Part shown: positions 46,957 through 57,300 of the stretch, one piece after another
How the letters are laid out: each line of letters starts with the position of its first letter
Position numbering within the stretch: position 1 is the stretch's first letter
Assembly: GCA_020152595.1 (NCBI GenBank)
Contig: JAIGNY010001647.1
Location: 787,001-851,000, forward strand
Reading direction: 5' to 3'
Origin: Chiridota heheva
Lineage: Eukaryota > Echinodermata > Holothuroidea > Apodida > Chiridotidae
DNA: 64,000 bases
The notes under the pieces: model-generated
Database searches by the model: none
What the model was told of the DNA's origin: nothing
The model's input: the letters and a program-made list of their open reading frames with translations, nothing else
Translations under genes and position numbers: made by a program

Positions 46957-47198
46957 TTTAAAGGAGCACTAGACCAAGAAGTGACACTGCTCGTTTTTGC
47001 GAATTTCACAGAAATATTATACACAACAGATTGATACACTTCATCCCTCCATATCCCACAGACAATGTAAGGGCAAAGGTCACTTGAATATTCAGTAACC
47101 AGAAAATTGCTATACCATTGCAGGTTAGATAAGCATTTGATTTTTTGAGGGACCCCCTAAAAATACACCATCACTTTTCGGTCTGGTGCTCCTTTAAA
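46957..47198. mobile_element. 242-bp MITE, TTTAAAGGAGCACYAGACC ends
   Basis: The left end is TTTAAAGGAGCACTAGACC and the right end in reverse is TTTAAAGGAGCACCAGACC, differing at one base of 19. The end composition allows a TTAA or TA target but the exact duplication cannot be resolved. Another end copy is at 21919. Non-coding. Confidence 0.75.
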
Positions 47199-47540
47199 TT
47201 ACCATCTTAACCCTCTTTTATCTACCATCTTTTATATAACCATGTTTACACTATTTACTTCTGCTATTGTAAGGCAATCAATACTAATCAATACTAATTC
47301 CTTCTGAATTATCAGAAAATTGTACAAGGATATTTTTGTATTTTGAAATATATATATTAGCAAAGATGTGAGGTACATATTTTTGTCCCCAACCACAAAC
47401 AAAATGCCAGTTTCAAGCCTTTGTTTGTAGCAACTTTTTGTAAACAATCATTTCCTATCTCTACAGGTTTCACAAAACCGACATTAGACATGTAGTAAGA
47501 TGGAAGAAAACAGAAAAGATATATACTTAACATGCTGAAA

Positions 47541-47915
47541 ATCTGTTGCAATAGCTTTTCAGTCCCAAATCCTCAAAGCCTACAAGGTTGAACAAAAACA
47601 TCACCTAAAAACACCCAACAATAAAACAAACAAAACCTGTACTGGTAAATATCATCCTGTTTGTAAATTATTACTTCAAGCCAGACATATTGACCACAGG
47701 GGAATTCTTTTGTCCTTGTGTTGAGTGTGAAAGTCAGTGCAGCTGCAGTGAAATTAGTTTACTATCAATGTCAGTTAATGACCATGGAAAGTGAGGTGAA
47801 ATGTGTGGAAAACCCTGGTGTATTCGCTGGTACTAAATTGTGGTGTCTGTTGTGAGCAATATAGACCCTGACAGATTTGGATTAAGACACAAATATTGCG
47901 TGGTTTAGAATTAAT
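47541..47915. repeat. Dispersed repeat, copy 2 of two
   Basis: Same block order as 42706-43090: CAATAGCTTTTCAGTCCCAA, CAAAGCCTACAAGGTTGAAC, AGCCAGACATATTGACCACA, CAGTGCAGCTGCAGTGAAAT. Substitutions and small indels are scattered along the copy. Confidence 0.75.
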
Positions 47916-48527
47916 GATATTCCTATAATACATGTGTCCTTCTTTTCTTTCTTGGAAAATCATTCTGATATATATGAAGTAATTTGGAATATAGTTCAAC
48001 TATGTGCAACCCTGAAAATTGTATGGTATATATGCTACACAGGTTCGAAAATAATGACAGTATACACTATCTTATGTGCAGGCCTAGTAATTACTTATAG
48101 GAACATTATAATTATTGCAAGAATTTATTCACAAAATCAACAGAAAAGATTCACAAAATCAACAGAAAAGATTCACAAAATTAGGTTACATACAGTATAG
48201 GCATGTATAAGTACCACACAGCATCTTTTCCTGATTAACTTTCACTTCAGCATGATTTCTCTGTTTTTAGAGCTAACATTTTTTTTTTCTTTTTCCATTT
48301 CACTTTAAACTTTCTCAAGCGACCAGACTTTGGTTTTATCTAAAATGTAAAACTTGACTTGGAACTTACTTTAGTGATTGCCTTCAGTCTGACATGTCAA
48401 TAATTGTGTCACAAAACTCGGAAGGTTTCTGGAAATTCTCACAGAATCTATCTATCCATTACAGAGATATAATTCATGACCATGACAGAGATAAAAACAT
48501 TTACATAGGTTTTACATACATGTACTA
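47916..48527. other. Intergenic, no gene recognised
   Basis: A short direct repeat of ATTCACAAAATCAACAGAAAAG occurs here, split in two at about 48126-48178. No exon is seen. Confidence 0.4.
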
Positions 48528-48660
48528 GTTTGGTTTGTTGATGTTAAACGGCACCACGACAGTCAGAGTCAAATGGGTGTTAATAAATAATGGTGTAAGA
48601 TTTAGGATAGTGAGGAAAGGAAGGTTTGTAAGGGAGAAAAGGGTCTAAAGGATTCCAATA
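48528..48660 (-). repeat. LINE 3'-tail fragment
   Basis: GGTTTGTTGATGTTAAACGG followed by CACCACGACAGTCAGAGTC matches the 3' end of the RNase H LINE at 33270 and the LINE tail at 53878, in the same minus orientation, followed by diverged body. Only the 3' end is present, as expected of a heavily 5'-truncated copy. Confidence 0.6.
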
Positions 48661-48671
48661 CACCTTGCTAT

Positions 48672-50229
48672 CGACTCAGTATTTAATGTTAATCAACCTT
48701 CTAGACAAGATGTCCTTGCACCTTTAAGGGACCATCTAATTATCATCAGAGTCAATGTTTAGCCTTACAGACAAGATGTCCTTGCACCTTTAAGGGCACA
48801 TTTTATTATCATTTTTTTCATTGCTTTGCTTTATAGACGAGACGTCATTGCACCTTAAAGGGACCATCTTATTATCCTTAGAGTCATTGTTCAGCCCTAT
48901 AGACGATATGTCCTTGCACCTTTAAGGGACCATCTTATTATCATCTGAGTCAATGTTTATCCTTATAGACCAGACATCCTTGCATCTTTAAGGGACCATC
49001 TAATCATCATCTGAGTCAATGCTCAGCCTAATAGACAAGACATCATTGCACCTTAAAGGGACCATCTTATTATCATCTAAGTCAATGTTTAGCCTTATAT
49101 ACAAAACATCCTTGCATCTTAAAGGAAAGATCTAATTATCATCGGAGTCTTTGTTTAGCCTTATGACGATATGTCCTTGCACCTTAAAGGGACCATCTTA
49201 TTATCATCTGAGTCAATGTTTAGCCTTATATACAAGACATCCTTGCATCTTTAAGGGACCATCTAATCATCATCTGAGTCAATGCTTAGCCTGATAGACA
49301 AGACGTCATTGCACCTTAAAGAGACCATCTTATTATCATCTAAGTCAATGTTTAGCCTTATAGATAAGACATCCTTGCACCTTCAAGGACCATCTAATAA
49401 TCATCTGAGTCAATGCTTAGCCTTATAGACAAGACATCCTTGCACCTTTAAGGGACCATCTAATTATCATCTACAAGTTAATGTTTAGCCTTACAGACAA
49501 GATGTCCTTGCACCTTTAAGGGAACATCTACTTATCATCTAAATCAATGTTTAGCCTTATAGACCAGACATCCTTGCATCTTTAAGGGAACATCTAATTA
49601 TCATCTGAGTCAACGTTTAGCCTTATATACAAGACATCCTTGCACCTTTAAGGGACCATCTTATTATCATCTGAGTCAATATTTAGCCTTATATACAAGA
49701 TGTCCTTGCACCTTTAAGGGAACATCTAATTATCATCTAAGTCAATGTTTAGCCTTATATACAAGACATCCTTGCACCTTTAAGGGACCATCTAATTATC
49801 ATCTAAGTCAATGTTTAGCCTTACACACAAGATGTCCTTGCACCTTAAAGGATCCATCTTATTTTCATCTGAGTCAATGTTTAGCCTTATAGGTAAGACA
49901 CCCTTGCATCTTTAAGAGAACATCTAATTATCATCTGAATCAATGTTTCATCTGAATCAATGTTTAGCCTTATATACAAGACATCCTTGCACCTTTAAGG
50001 GAACATCTAATCATCATCTGAGTCAATGCTTAGCCTTATATACAAGACATCCTTGCACCTTAAGGAACCATCTAATTATCATCCGAGTCAATGTTTAGCC
50101 TTATAGACCAGACGTCCTTGCATCTTAAAGGAAACATCTAATCATCATCTGAGTCAATGTTTAGCCTTATAGATAAGACATCCTTGCCCTCTTAAGGGAA
50201 CATCTAATCATCATCTGAGTCAATGTTTG
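48672..50229. repeat. Tandem array of about 66 bp units containing the POLR2A stop
   Basis: About 23-24 units. On the minus strand each begins near ACATTGACTCAGATGAT(G/A)A, continues TTAGATGGTCCCTTAAAG, GTGCAAGGATGTCTTGT and ATAAGGCTAA. The rightmost unit is the end of POLR2A itself: its ATTGACTCAGATGATGAT codes for IDSDD plus D, followed by the TAG at 50206-50204. So the array lies wholly downstream of the stop except for the last unit, and probably forms the 3' UTR and beyond. Candidate AATAAA signals on the minus strand occur within it (for example 48802-48807). Confidence 0.9.
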
Positions 50230-51363
50230 GACTTGTAGGACTGTAAGATGGTGAAGTAGGAGAGTAGCTGGGTGATGTAGGGGAGTATGTTGACCCTTTG
50301 GGGCTGGTTGGAGAGTAGGTGGGAGAGCTGGGGCTGTATGAGGGGCTGGTTGGGGAATATGATGGGGATGCTGGGCTGTAAGATGGGCTTGTTGGGGAGT
50401 ATGATGGACTGGTTGGGGAATATGAAGGACTGGTCGGGGAATAGTTGGGGCTTGATGGGGAGTATTTGGGACTGGTTGGAGAGTAGCTCTGTGCCGTTGG
50501 ACTGTATTTGGGGGAAGATGGACTGTAACTTGGCGAAGTTGGGCTGTAAGATGGACTAGTGGGTGAGTATTTGGGACTTGATGGGGAATAGCTCGGTGAA
50601 GTGGGGCTGTAGCTGGGTGAATGGGGAGAGTAACTTGGTGAAGTCGGACTGTAGCTGGGAGAAGTTGGTGAATAACTTGGGGATGTTGGACTGTAACTTG
50701 GTGATGTGGGAGAATAACTCGGACTGGTTGGGGAGTAGCTTGGTGAAGTTGGGGAATAGCTTGGTGAAGTAGGAGAGTAGCTTGGGCTAGTTGGAGAGTA
50801 ACTGGGAGAAGTTGGGCTATAGCTTGGAGAAGTTGGACTGTAACTTGGTGAAGTTGGTGAGTAGCTAGGACTAGTCGGTGAGTAAGATGGACTTGTTGGG
50901 CTATAGCTAGGTGATGTAGGACTGTAACTAGGACTAGTCGGAGAGTAGCTTGGTGATGTAGGAGAGTAACTTGGACTAGTTGGGCTGTAACTTGGACTAG
51001 TTGGACTGTAACTTGGACTAGTTGGTGAATAACTAGGAGATGTTGGCGAGTAGCTAGGACTCGTAGGTGAATAACTCGGACTAGCTGGTGAGTACCCAGG
51101 ACTTGATGGTGAGTATGAAGGTGAAGTTGGTGAGTAACCTGGGCTCTGTACTGACGCTGGTGATCCGGGTAGATAGGCTGGTGATGTCGGTGAGTAGTTT
51201 GGTGACATGGGATGAACTGGTGATGGGATGTACGGGCTGGCAGATGGTGAACCAGGAGATGCTGGTTGGGGTGACCAGGCAGGGCTGTAACCAGGGCTGA
51301 AACCACTTGCATCTGAGTGAGCTGAGGGACTGAATCCTGCCTGACCTGGGGTCATGCCAGATC
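50204..51363 (-). CDS. POLR2A: POLR2A exon: linker and C-terminal domain, with stop
   Basis: The exon follows acceptor ATCTTTACAG and completes a Gly codon, then [20 protein letters not shown] and a proline/serine-rich linker ([26 protein letters not shown]). The CTD follows: one YSPTSPA, a degenerate [13 protein letters not shown], then 43 heptads in register apart from one GST insertion. About 21 consecutive heptads are perfect YSPTSPS. Variation clusters toward the end: YSPHSPS, four Lys-7 heptads (SSPK twice, TSPK twice), one YSPTAQS. It ends [13 protein letters not shown], a short acidic tail like the vertebrate one. The CTD is phosphorylated through the transcription cycle. The other-frame open frame over 50167-51312 is a shadow. 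Confidence 0.97.
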
Positions 51364-54300
51364 CTGTAAAGATAAAACATCAAAATATTATTCTCAAAAT
51401 TCATACAAATTTACAAAAATAATCATTTACTTTGATACAAATTCCATGAAAATAACTGAAAAATACATCATTAAATGCTCATTTCATCATAACAATTCTA
51501 TGCATAGGAGCTTTTCTTCACTCTTAATGGGCTTGCACAAAGCCCCATTCCATAACAATCACAGCAACAAGAAATGATGTTACTGAAATCATCAATAGCT
51601 TATATTAAGTGTTTTATATGGTTATGCCCCAATAACTATCTAACCAAATGTTAAGTTCATCCTCCAACTATACATCTCTACATCATCATTTGCTGCGTAA
51701 AATTACGAATTTCAAGATTTGACACGGATGAAAAACAATACATACCCATAGGGGACCATACTGCACCATATGCTGGTGTGGCTCCTTGTTGCCATGGCGT
51801 CATAGATGGTGACATGCTACCCATGGGTGTAGCAGCGGAGCCAAAGAACATTCCAGTGCCTGTTAAAAAGGGGAAAAAAACATTGGATGAGGGTAATTGT
51901 GTCATGTCCTTTAATTTACAGCAAATCACTGATAGGGGGACATGCTACAAACTCAGACCTGCCAACCTTTAGGATCACCAAACTGTATTCTGAAACTACA
52001 AAAGTTGTATTTTGATAAAAAAACTGTACTCTTCAAACAAAATGTACAAAACAAAGGTTTACTGTGGCTGAAAAAAAATTACCACTGTAATTTCAGTTTC
52101 TCTTATTGCATGAATCTGAATCAGTTAAGTTGGCAAAATCAATCCTTCAAGAGGAAATGAACGCCAACCAAGCGTAAAAAGTATGAGTAAAAAAAAAAAA
52201 AACAAAATTTAAAAAAAATTATGAAAATAAATCAAATCGTATTCTGGTGCCAAAAAACGTACAATCGTATTCTCAACATTTTCCCGTATTAAATACGGCA
52301 AAATCATACTAGTTGGCAGGTCTGCAAACTGGCTGAAGATAAATTCAATTTTGAACAGCTTAAGATGAACACAATCTGACTATCATTGAAGTTGATGACA
52401 AACCATACCAGATAACAAAATTGTAATTAGGACACAAAAGTATTTCTAACAAAACAGAAGGATTTGTATAATTTCCACACCTATGGTTTCTGAATTTCAA
52501 GGTATATCTTTGTACAAAACCCACCTTTGTACAAAACCCATACATTTGAATCAATTCTACTCATTTGTGACTTCAGAATTTTCTTCGTGAGTACTTTTTA
52601 AAAATATATTTCCATTTAAAAAAACAAACAAAAAAAAAACATTTAATTTTGCCCAATGCAACTTTTGGATCAAGATTTCATTTCCTTGGCTACACAGTCC
52701 CAATGTTTGTCATCAAGATTTCATTTCCTTGGCTACACAGTCCCAATGTTTGTCATCAAGATTTCATTTCCTTGGCTACACAGTCCCAATGTTTGTCATC
52801 AAGATTTCATTTCCTTGGCTACACAGTCCCAATGTTTGTCATCAAGATTTCATTTCCTTGGCTACACAGTCCCAATGTTTGTCAACCTTAATAATCATCA
52901 CAAAGCTTTGGTCAATTCTCAAGAAAGAATGGTAAAGAAAATATCAAATAATCTCAAAAGACATCAAGTTTTGCCTCAAGATAATTGGTGCCAGAAATCT
53001 ACCCCACAAGAAGTGACGGACTATGAATGAATAAATGACTCACCAAATCCTCCCATGCCCATTGGAATCTCCACAGCATTCTTGCACTTCTCAGCATCCA
53101 GCAGCAGATCAAAGCATCCGGTGCCGCACTTTGAAAGCTTGCCGAGCATAATGTGCTCGCTGACACCCTTGATGAAGTCTACCTCAGAGTGGGCAGAGGC
53201 CTCCATCAAGATATCCACCTGAAATATGAGATGTAAACAATCAAGCTTCAAGTTAAAAAAAAAGAAGAAGCTAAATCCATCTGAGCCAATATGCTCATTG
53301 GGCCAGTGCTTATCCCTGATTTCCATGGTGCAAGCGGATGAGCGTACATGACTCCCCCTCGACGGGACGCCAGTCCATCGCAGATTAACTTCCCAGCAGT
53401 GCTAGTACTCATTTTACAGCTGAGTGGACCGAAGCAAGTAGAGTTGGTTTGTTTGTTTGCTTGATGAGATCTTAACGGCACCACGACAGCGGGGGTCAAA
53501 TTTTGCCTGAGAGGTTAGATCATTCCAGGAGGTTGAAAGAAAAGAGTAAAGTGTCTGGCTCAAGGACACAATGCAGCGCTCACAATGGGAATCGAACCTG
53601 GTACCTCTCGCATACGAGCATGACTCCTTAAGCACTGAGCCACAGCACCTCTATTAAGCTTCAAGCAATATAAGCCATCTGGAAGTGAGTGATGCTTTGA
53701 CGGAGCTGGACAAAAGCTACGGTTCCGGCAGTTATAACCACGGAAAAATCAGGAATTCGTGGCAAGACAACAAATTCATCAGAAAGAAATAATAAGAAAT
53801 ATAATATATATATATATAAATATAAATAATTATAATAATAATAATAATAATAATTGATTATTATTATAGTTTTTTGTTTGTTTGATGAAGGCTTAATGGC
53901 ACCACGCCAGCGAGGGTCAAATTGTGCCTGTGAAGTTAGATCATTCCAGAGGTAAGAAGGAAAGAAAACAGGAGAAGATTGAGAGAAACATGAGAACTAA
54001 AAGCCAGAAAACTGGGAACAAGAAAAGAGATACATGGGTGAAAAAAACAAAGTAGAGAGAGGGGGGTGGGAGAGGATGACTAAATATGGTTGTAGAGGGA
54101 AGCATGATGAAGGAAGGAGATAATTTTATCACTAGGGTTTTTCTGGAAGATCTAGGCTATTGAGTTGTTATTTTTTTCAATTTCTGGAGTAAACGTTAGT
54201 ATATGTAGTAATGTGCTCTAAAAATGCCCAATGTAATTGTGCAATGAAAAGTACATTAAATTGCAAAAAAGGGAAGAAAAGAAAGATGTATTCACTACAC

Positions 54301-57300
54301 TAACATTCTTTTCTGTTAAGATTTTTCGTGGGAAGATTTTCGACATCTTTATTTAGAACCATGGGAAATTTGATAATTAATTCCCAACTCCATGCTTTGA
54401 TTTGCAGTAATTTCTTGCATGTTTCAGCTGATCCTCATGTGACATGTGGTAACAGTTTGAAGTTGACCAATGAGTTCTTGGGAATTGATATTAAGCATTT
54501 TAACACCTTTTTAATGAATGGAATGGTTTGCCTGAATAGGTAAGTTTTTAGTGAATGGAATGGTTTGCCTGAATGGGTGGTTAGCCCCAATTCTGCTCAC
54601 AATTTCAAGTCAACATTAAAAAATTCTTTACTAATACCAATTTTAATTACAAATACCTGATTGGTTGGTTGGCTTAAATGGAATAGCCATATGTGCCAAG
54701 GGTAGGTGCAGTGAGAGAGAAAAAGATTATGGAAGTAAATATGCCAGCGGTACATATGCTTCTGACCTAAATGGTATTCTCTACTAACCAAAGCAAGAAA
54801 TTCTTGAGAAGTAAACTTATGTAAAATTGAAGAAAAAAAAGCTCATGTCAATAGTTAATAACACAGCGAAGGAAGGAAAAATAGCACAAGAATGGTGAAA
54901 AAATATTTTAAAAACTTATAAGGTATCAAATTGGCTGCAAAATGGCCAGTGCCAGAACTTCACTCCAAATTCTTGCATATTTCATCAAGATACTTTTCTC
55001 AAAATTTTATACCTAAGAATCATAGAATACCTTGCAATGACATTCAAAAATATCCAGTTAAATCATCAACTGAAATGCCATACCTCTATAAGAAGTATGA
55101 TTGCTTTTATTTGTTCCTATTCTTTCTATGCACTGTTTTCAAGCTGTGAACCTCAAATCAAAAGTACTTTCCACAGTGCTATCTCAGAATGATCATCCAG
55201 GATTCAAGTCCAGTTCATCAACAGCTCCTGCCTCAATTTTACAACTCTACAAAGTGTCTAATATCACAGTACTTTGGCAATTATTTTCTGAGCACAAAAA
55301 AACCCCATTTAAACAGCAAATACTTGTGAGTTTTTGTCAAAAGGTTTCTGAATTATAAAACACTTTACACAGACCCATGTGGCGCAATGGTCAAATCCAC
55401 CAGGTGTCAATCACAGCACCCCGTATTCAATTCCCCCCCCACCCTTTATTTGGTCTGCAACCAGTGTTCTGCAACTAGTTTATTTATCAAAGGTTGCCAT
55501 TTTGATATAGTACTCTAACAAGAGGGCCGTTGGAATGTACAGACTTGGAATTAATTATACAATTTTCCACGGTTCTTAATAAACGTATTGAAAATCTTCC
55601 CACGAAAAATCATGACAAAAATAATATTAATGTAGTGAATACATCTTTCTACACTTACGTTAATTTGCAATTTTATGTACTTTTCATCACACAATTACAT
55701 AGGGGATATTCTTAGAGCAAATATTTTTACCACATATACTGTTGTTTAACTCAAGAAAGTCATAAAAAAAATTTTTTTTTTAAATGAACTTTTCCTCCCT
55801 GCAAATTCCCGATTTCCCCGCGGTTATAACCACCAAAACCATAGATTCCTTTCCAGCACCAGGAATGTAAAACTTCATTTTAACAACGTTATTCTTTACT
55901 CAATTTAAAAAAAGCAAAATCTTACAGTCTCTTCAAAAGAGCATCTCATAAGGCAGCCCACGTCCTGCTTGTTGATGCCGTGCCTGGTGATGGCCATCAA
56001 GTGACCTCGCGAGGTCATAACGTCACAGAGCAAAGCAAGATGCCGGTAGTTTACGTACGAACCATCAAAGGAGATCACATGGTTCATCTCCGTTTCCACA
56101 GACTTACGTACAGCTTCAATTCCAAGAACCTGTGAAAAAGGACAAAATTATTAAACTGTATTTTAAGCATTTTACTGCAATACAATAAAATTACCAAACT
56201 GTATTTTGTGCATTTTACTGCAATACAATAGCACTACATTTTTTGAACAGCTAGAAATAAGTGATATTAAAAGGAACAAACACTTAGGTTGATTCTTCTT
56301 TTTGTTTATGTAAGGGTGGGAGGGGAGGGGGAGCATTGTGCCTTTAATTTTACTTCACTTTTGCATTAAAGCAGTGTATGGGCCAAGGGAGGCCAAATTG
56401 GATAATTTATGTTTGATTGTTAGATATTATAGCATAGACAGTAGGATATAATATAAATTCAATAGTACATAATTATTTTACTGTAATTTTTGTATCTTAC
56501 TGTAGAAACTACTTTGTTTTTATTGATAATCATTTAATTTGACCAAAGCTCAAGTGAATTTCAAGTATGTAGCGGAATATCTTGATTAAGAGCCCTCGGG
56601 AACTACAATATTGATCTGAATCAGCTTCTTTCATAATTACACAACAAAAGATCAGTCAATTTTACTTCCTCAACTCTGATCTATTTTTGATTAAATGTGT
56701 CTTCAAATTTCGGTCAAAAGAATTCAGATTATTCACCAAAAGAGATCATAAAATTTCAGCAAAACCAATTATAGTAATGTTTAATGCAGTACAGTATCAT
56801 ATGTGGTAAGAAAATGATTTTTAACCTCTGTGTAGTTGTATAGTACTTGTATAGCTGCAGAAATTTCAAAACCCAATTTGATTTCAATTGATCAAATTCT
56901 TGAAAAATTAATAAATTCATTGTGATTAAGTACCTTCAGAAACAAAAGTATTGGTCTGATTTAGCCTATGTTTAAATTGCTCTACAAAAGATGGAACAAC
57001 TTTCTTTCCCGAATTCAAATCTATTTTTTATTAAATATGTCTAGAAATCAGAGTCAAAAGAGGTTTGAAATTTCACAGGTCGACAGCAGCGGTAGAATAT
57101 CCGCAAGGCCCACTGTGGCAATCTTTATAAAGAAGGGTATCGTTTGTGTAGAAATTTTGTCTTAAACATTTGCACAGCTTATTGAAAGTATTTGTACATC
57201 TGCGGAAATTTGCATTCCTCATCTTTTCCAAACGTCTGCCACAAGAACTTAGCTCTCACAGAGAAAAACTTTAAATCCCAACCATTTAAAGTTTTCAAAT

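Larger units (their letters stand above)
54176..55745. repeat. Large inverted repeat, about 200-bp arms, 1.15-kb interior
   Basis: The left arm (54176-54386) and right arm (55535-55745, reverse) share in order: CAATGTAATTGTG, TGAAAAGTACAT-AAATTGCAA, AAAGATGTATTCACTAC, GATTTTTCGTGGGAAGATTTT and ATAATTAATTCC. Identity is roughly 80 percent by eye. The interior holds a LINE fragment and a SINE. Inversion of a duplicated segment or a foldback transposon would both explain it. It lies in a POLR2A intron. Confidence 0.7.

Noticed and set aside
50167..51312. 381-codon minus-strand frame overlapping the POLR2A CTD
   Set aside because: It is the shifted reading of the CTD heptad DNA; the correct frame gives YSPTSPS units and joins in phase with the upstream exons.
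53455..53657. Functional tRNA gene
   Set aside because: Box A and box B are present on the minus strand, but the sequence does not fold as a complete tRNA and continues into a SINE body and LINE tail.
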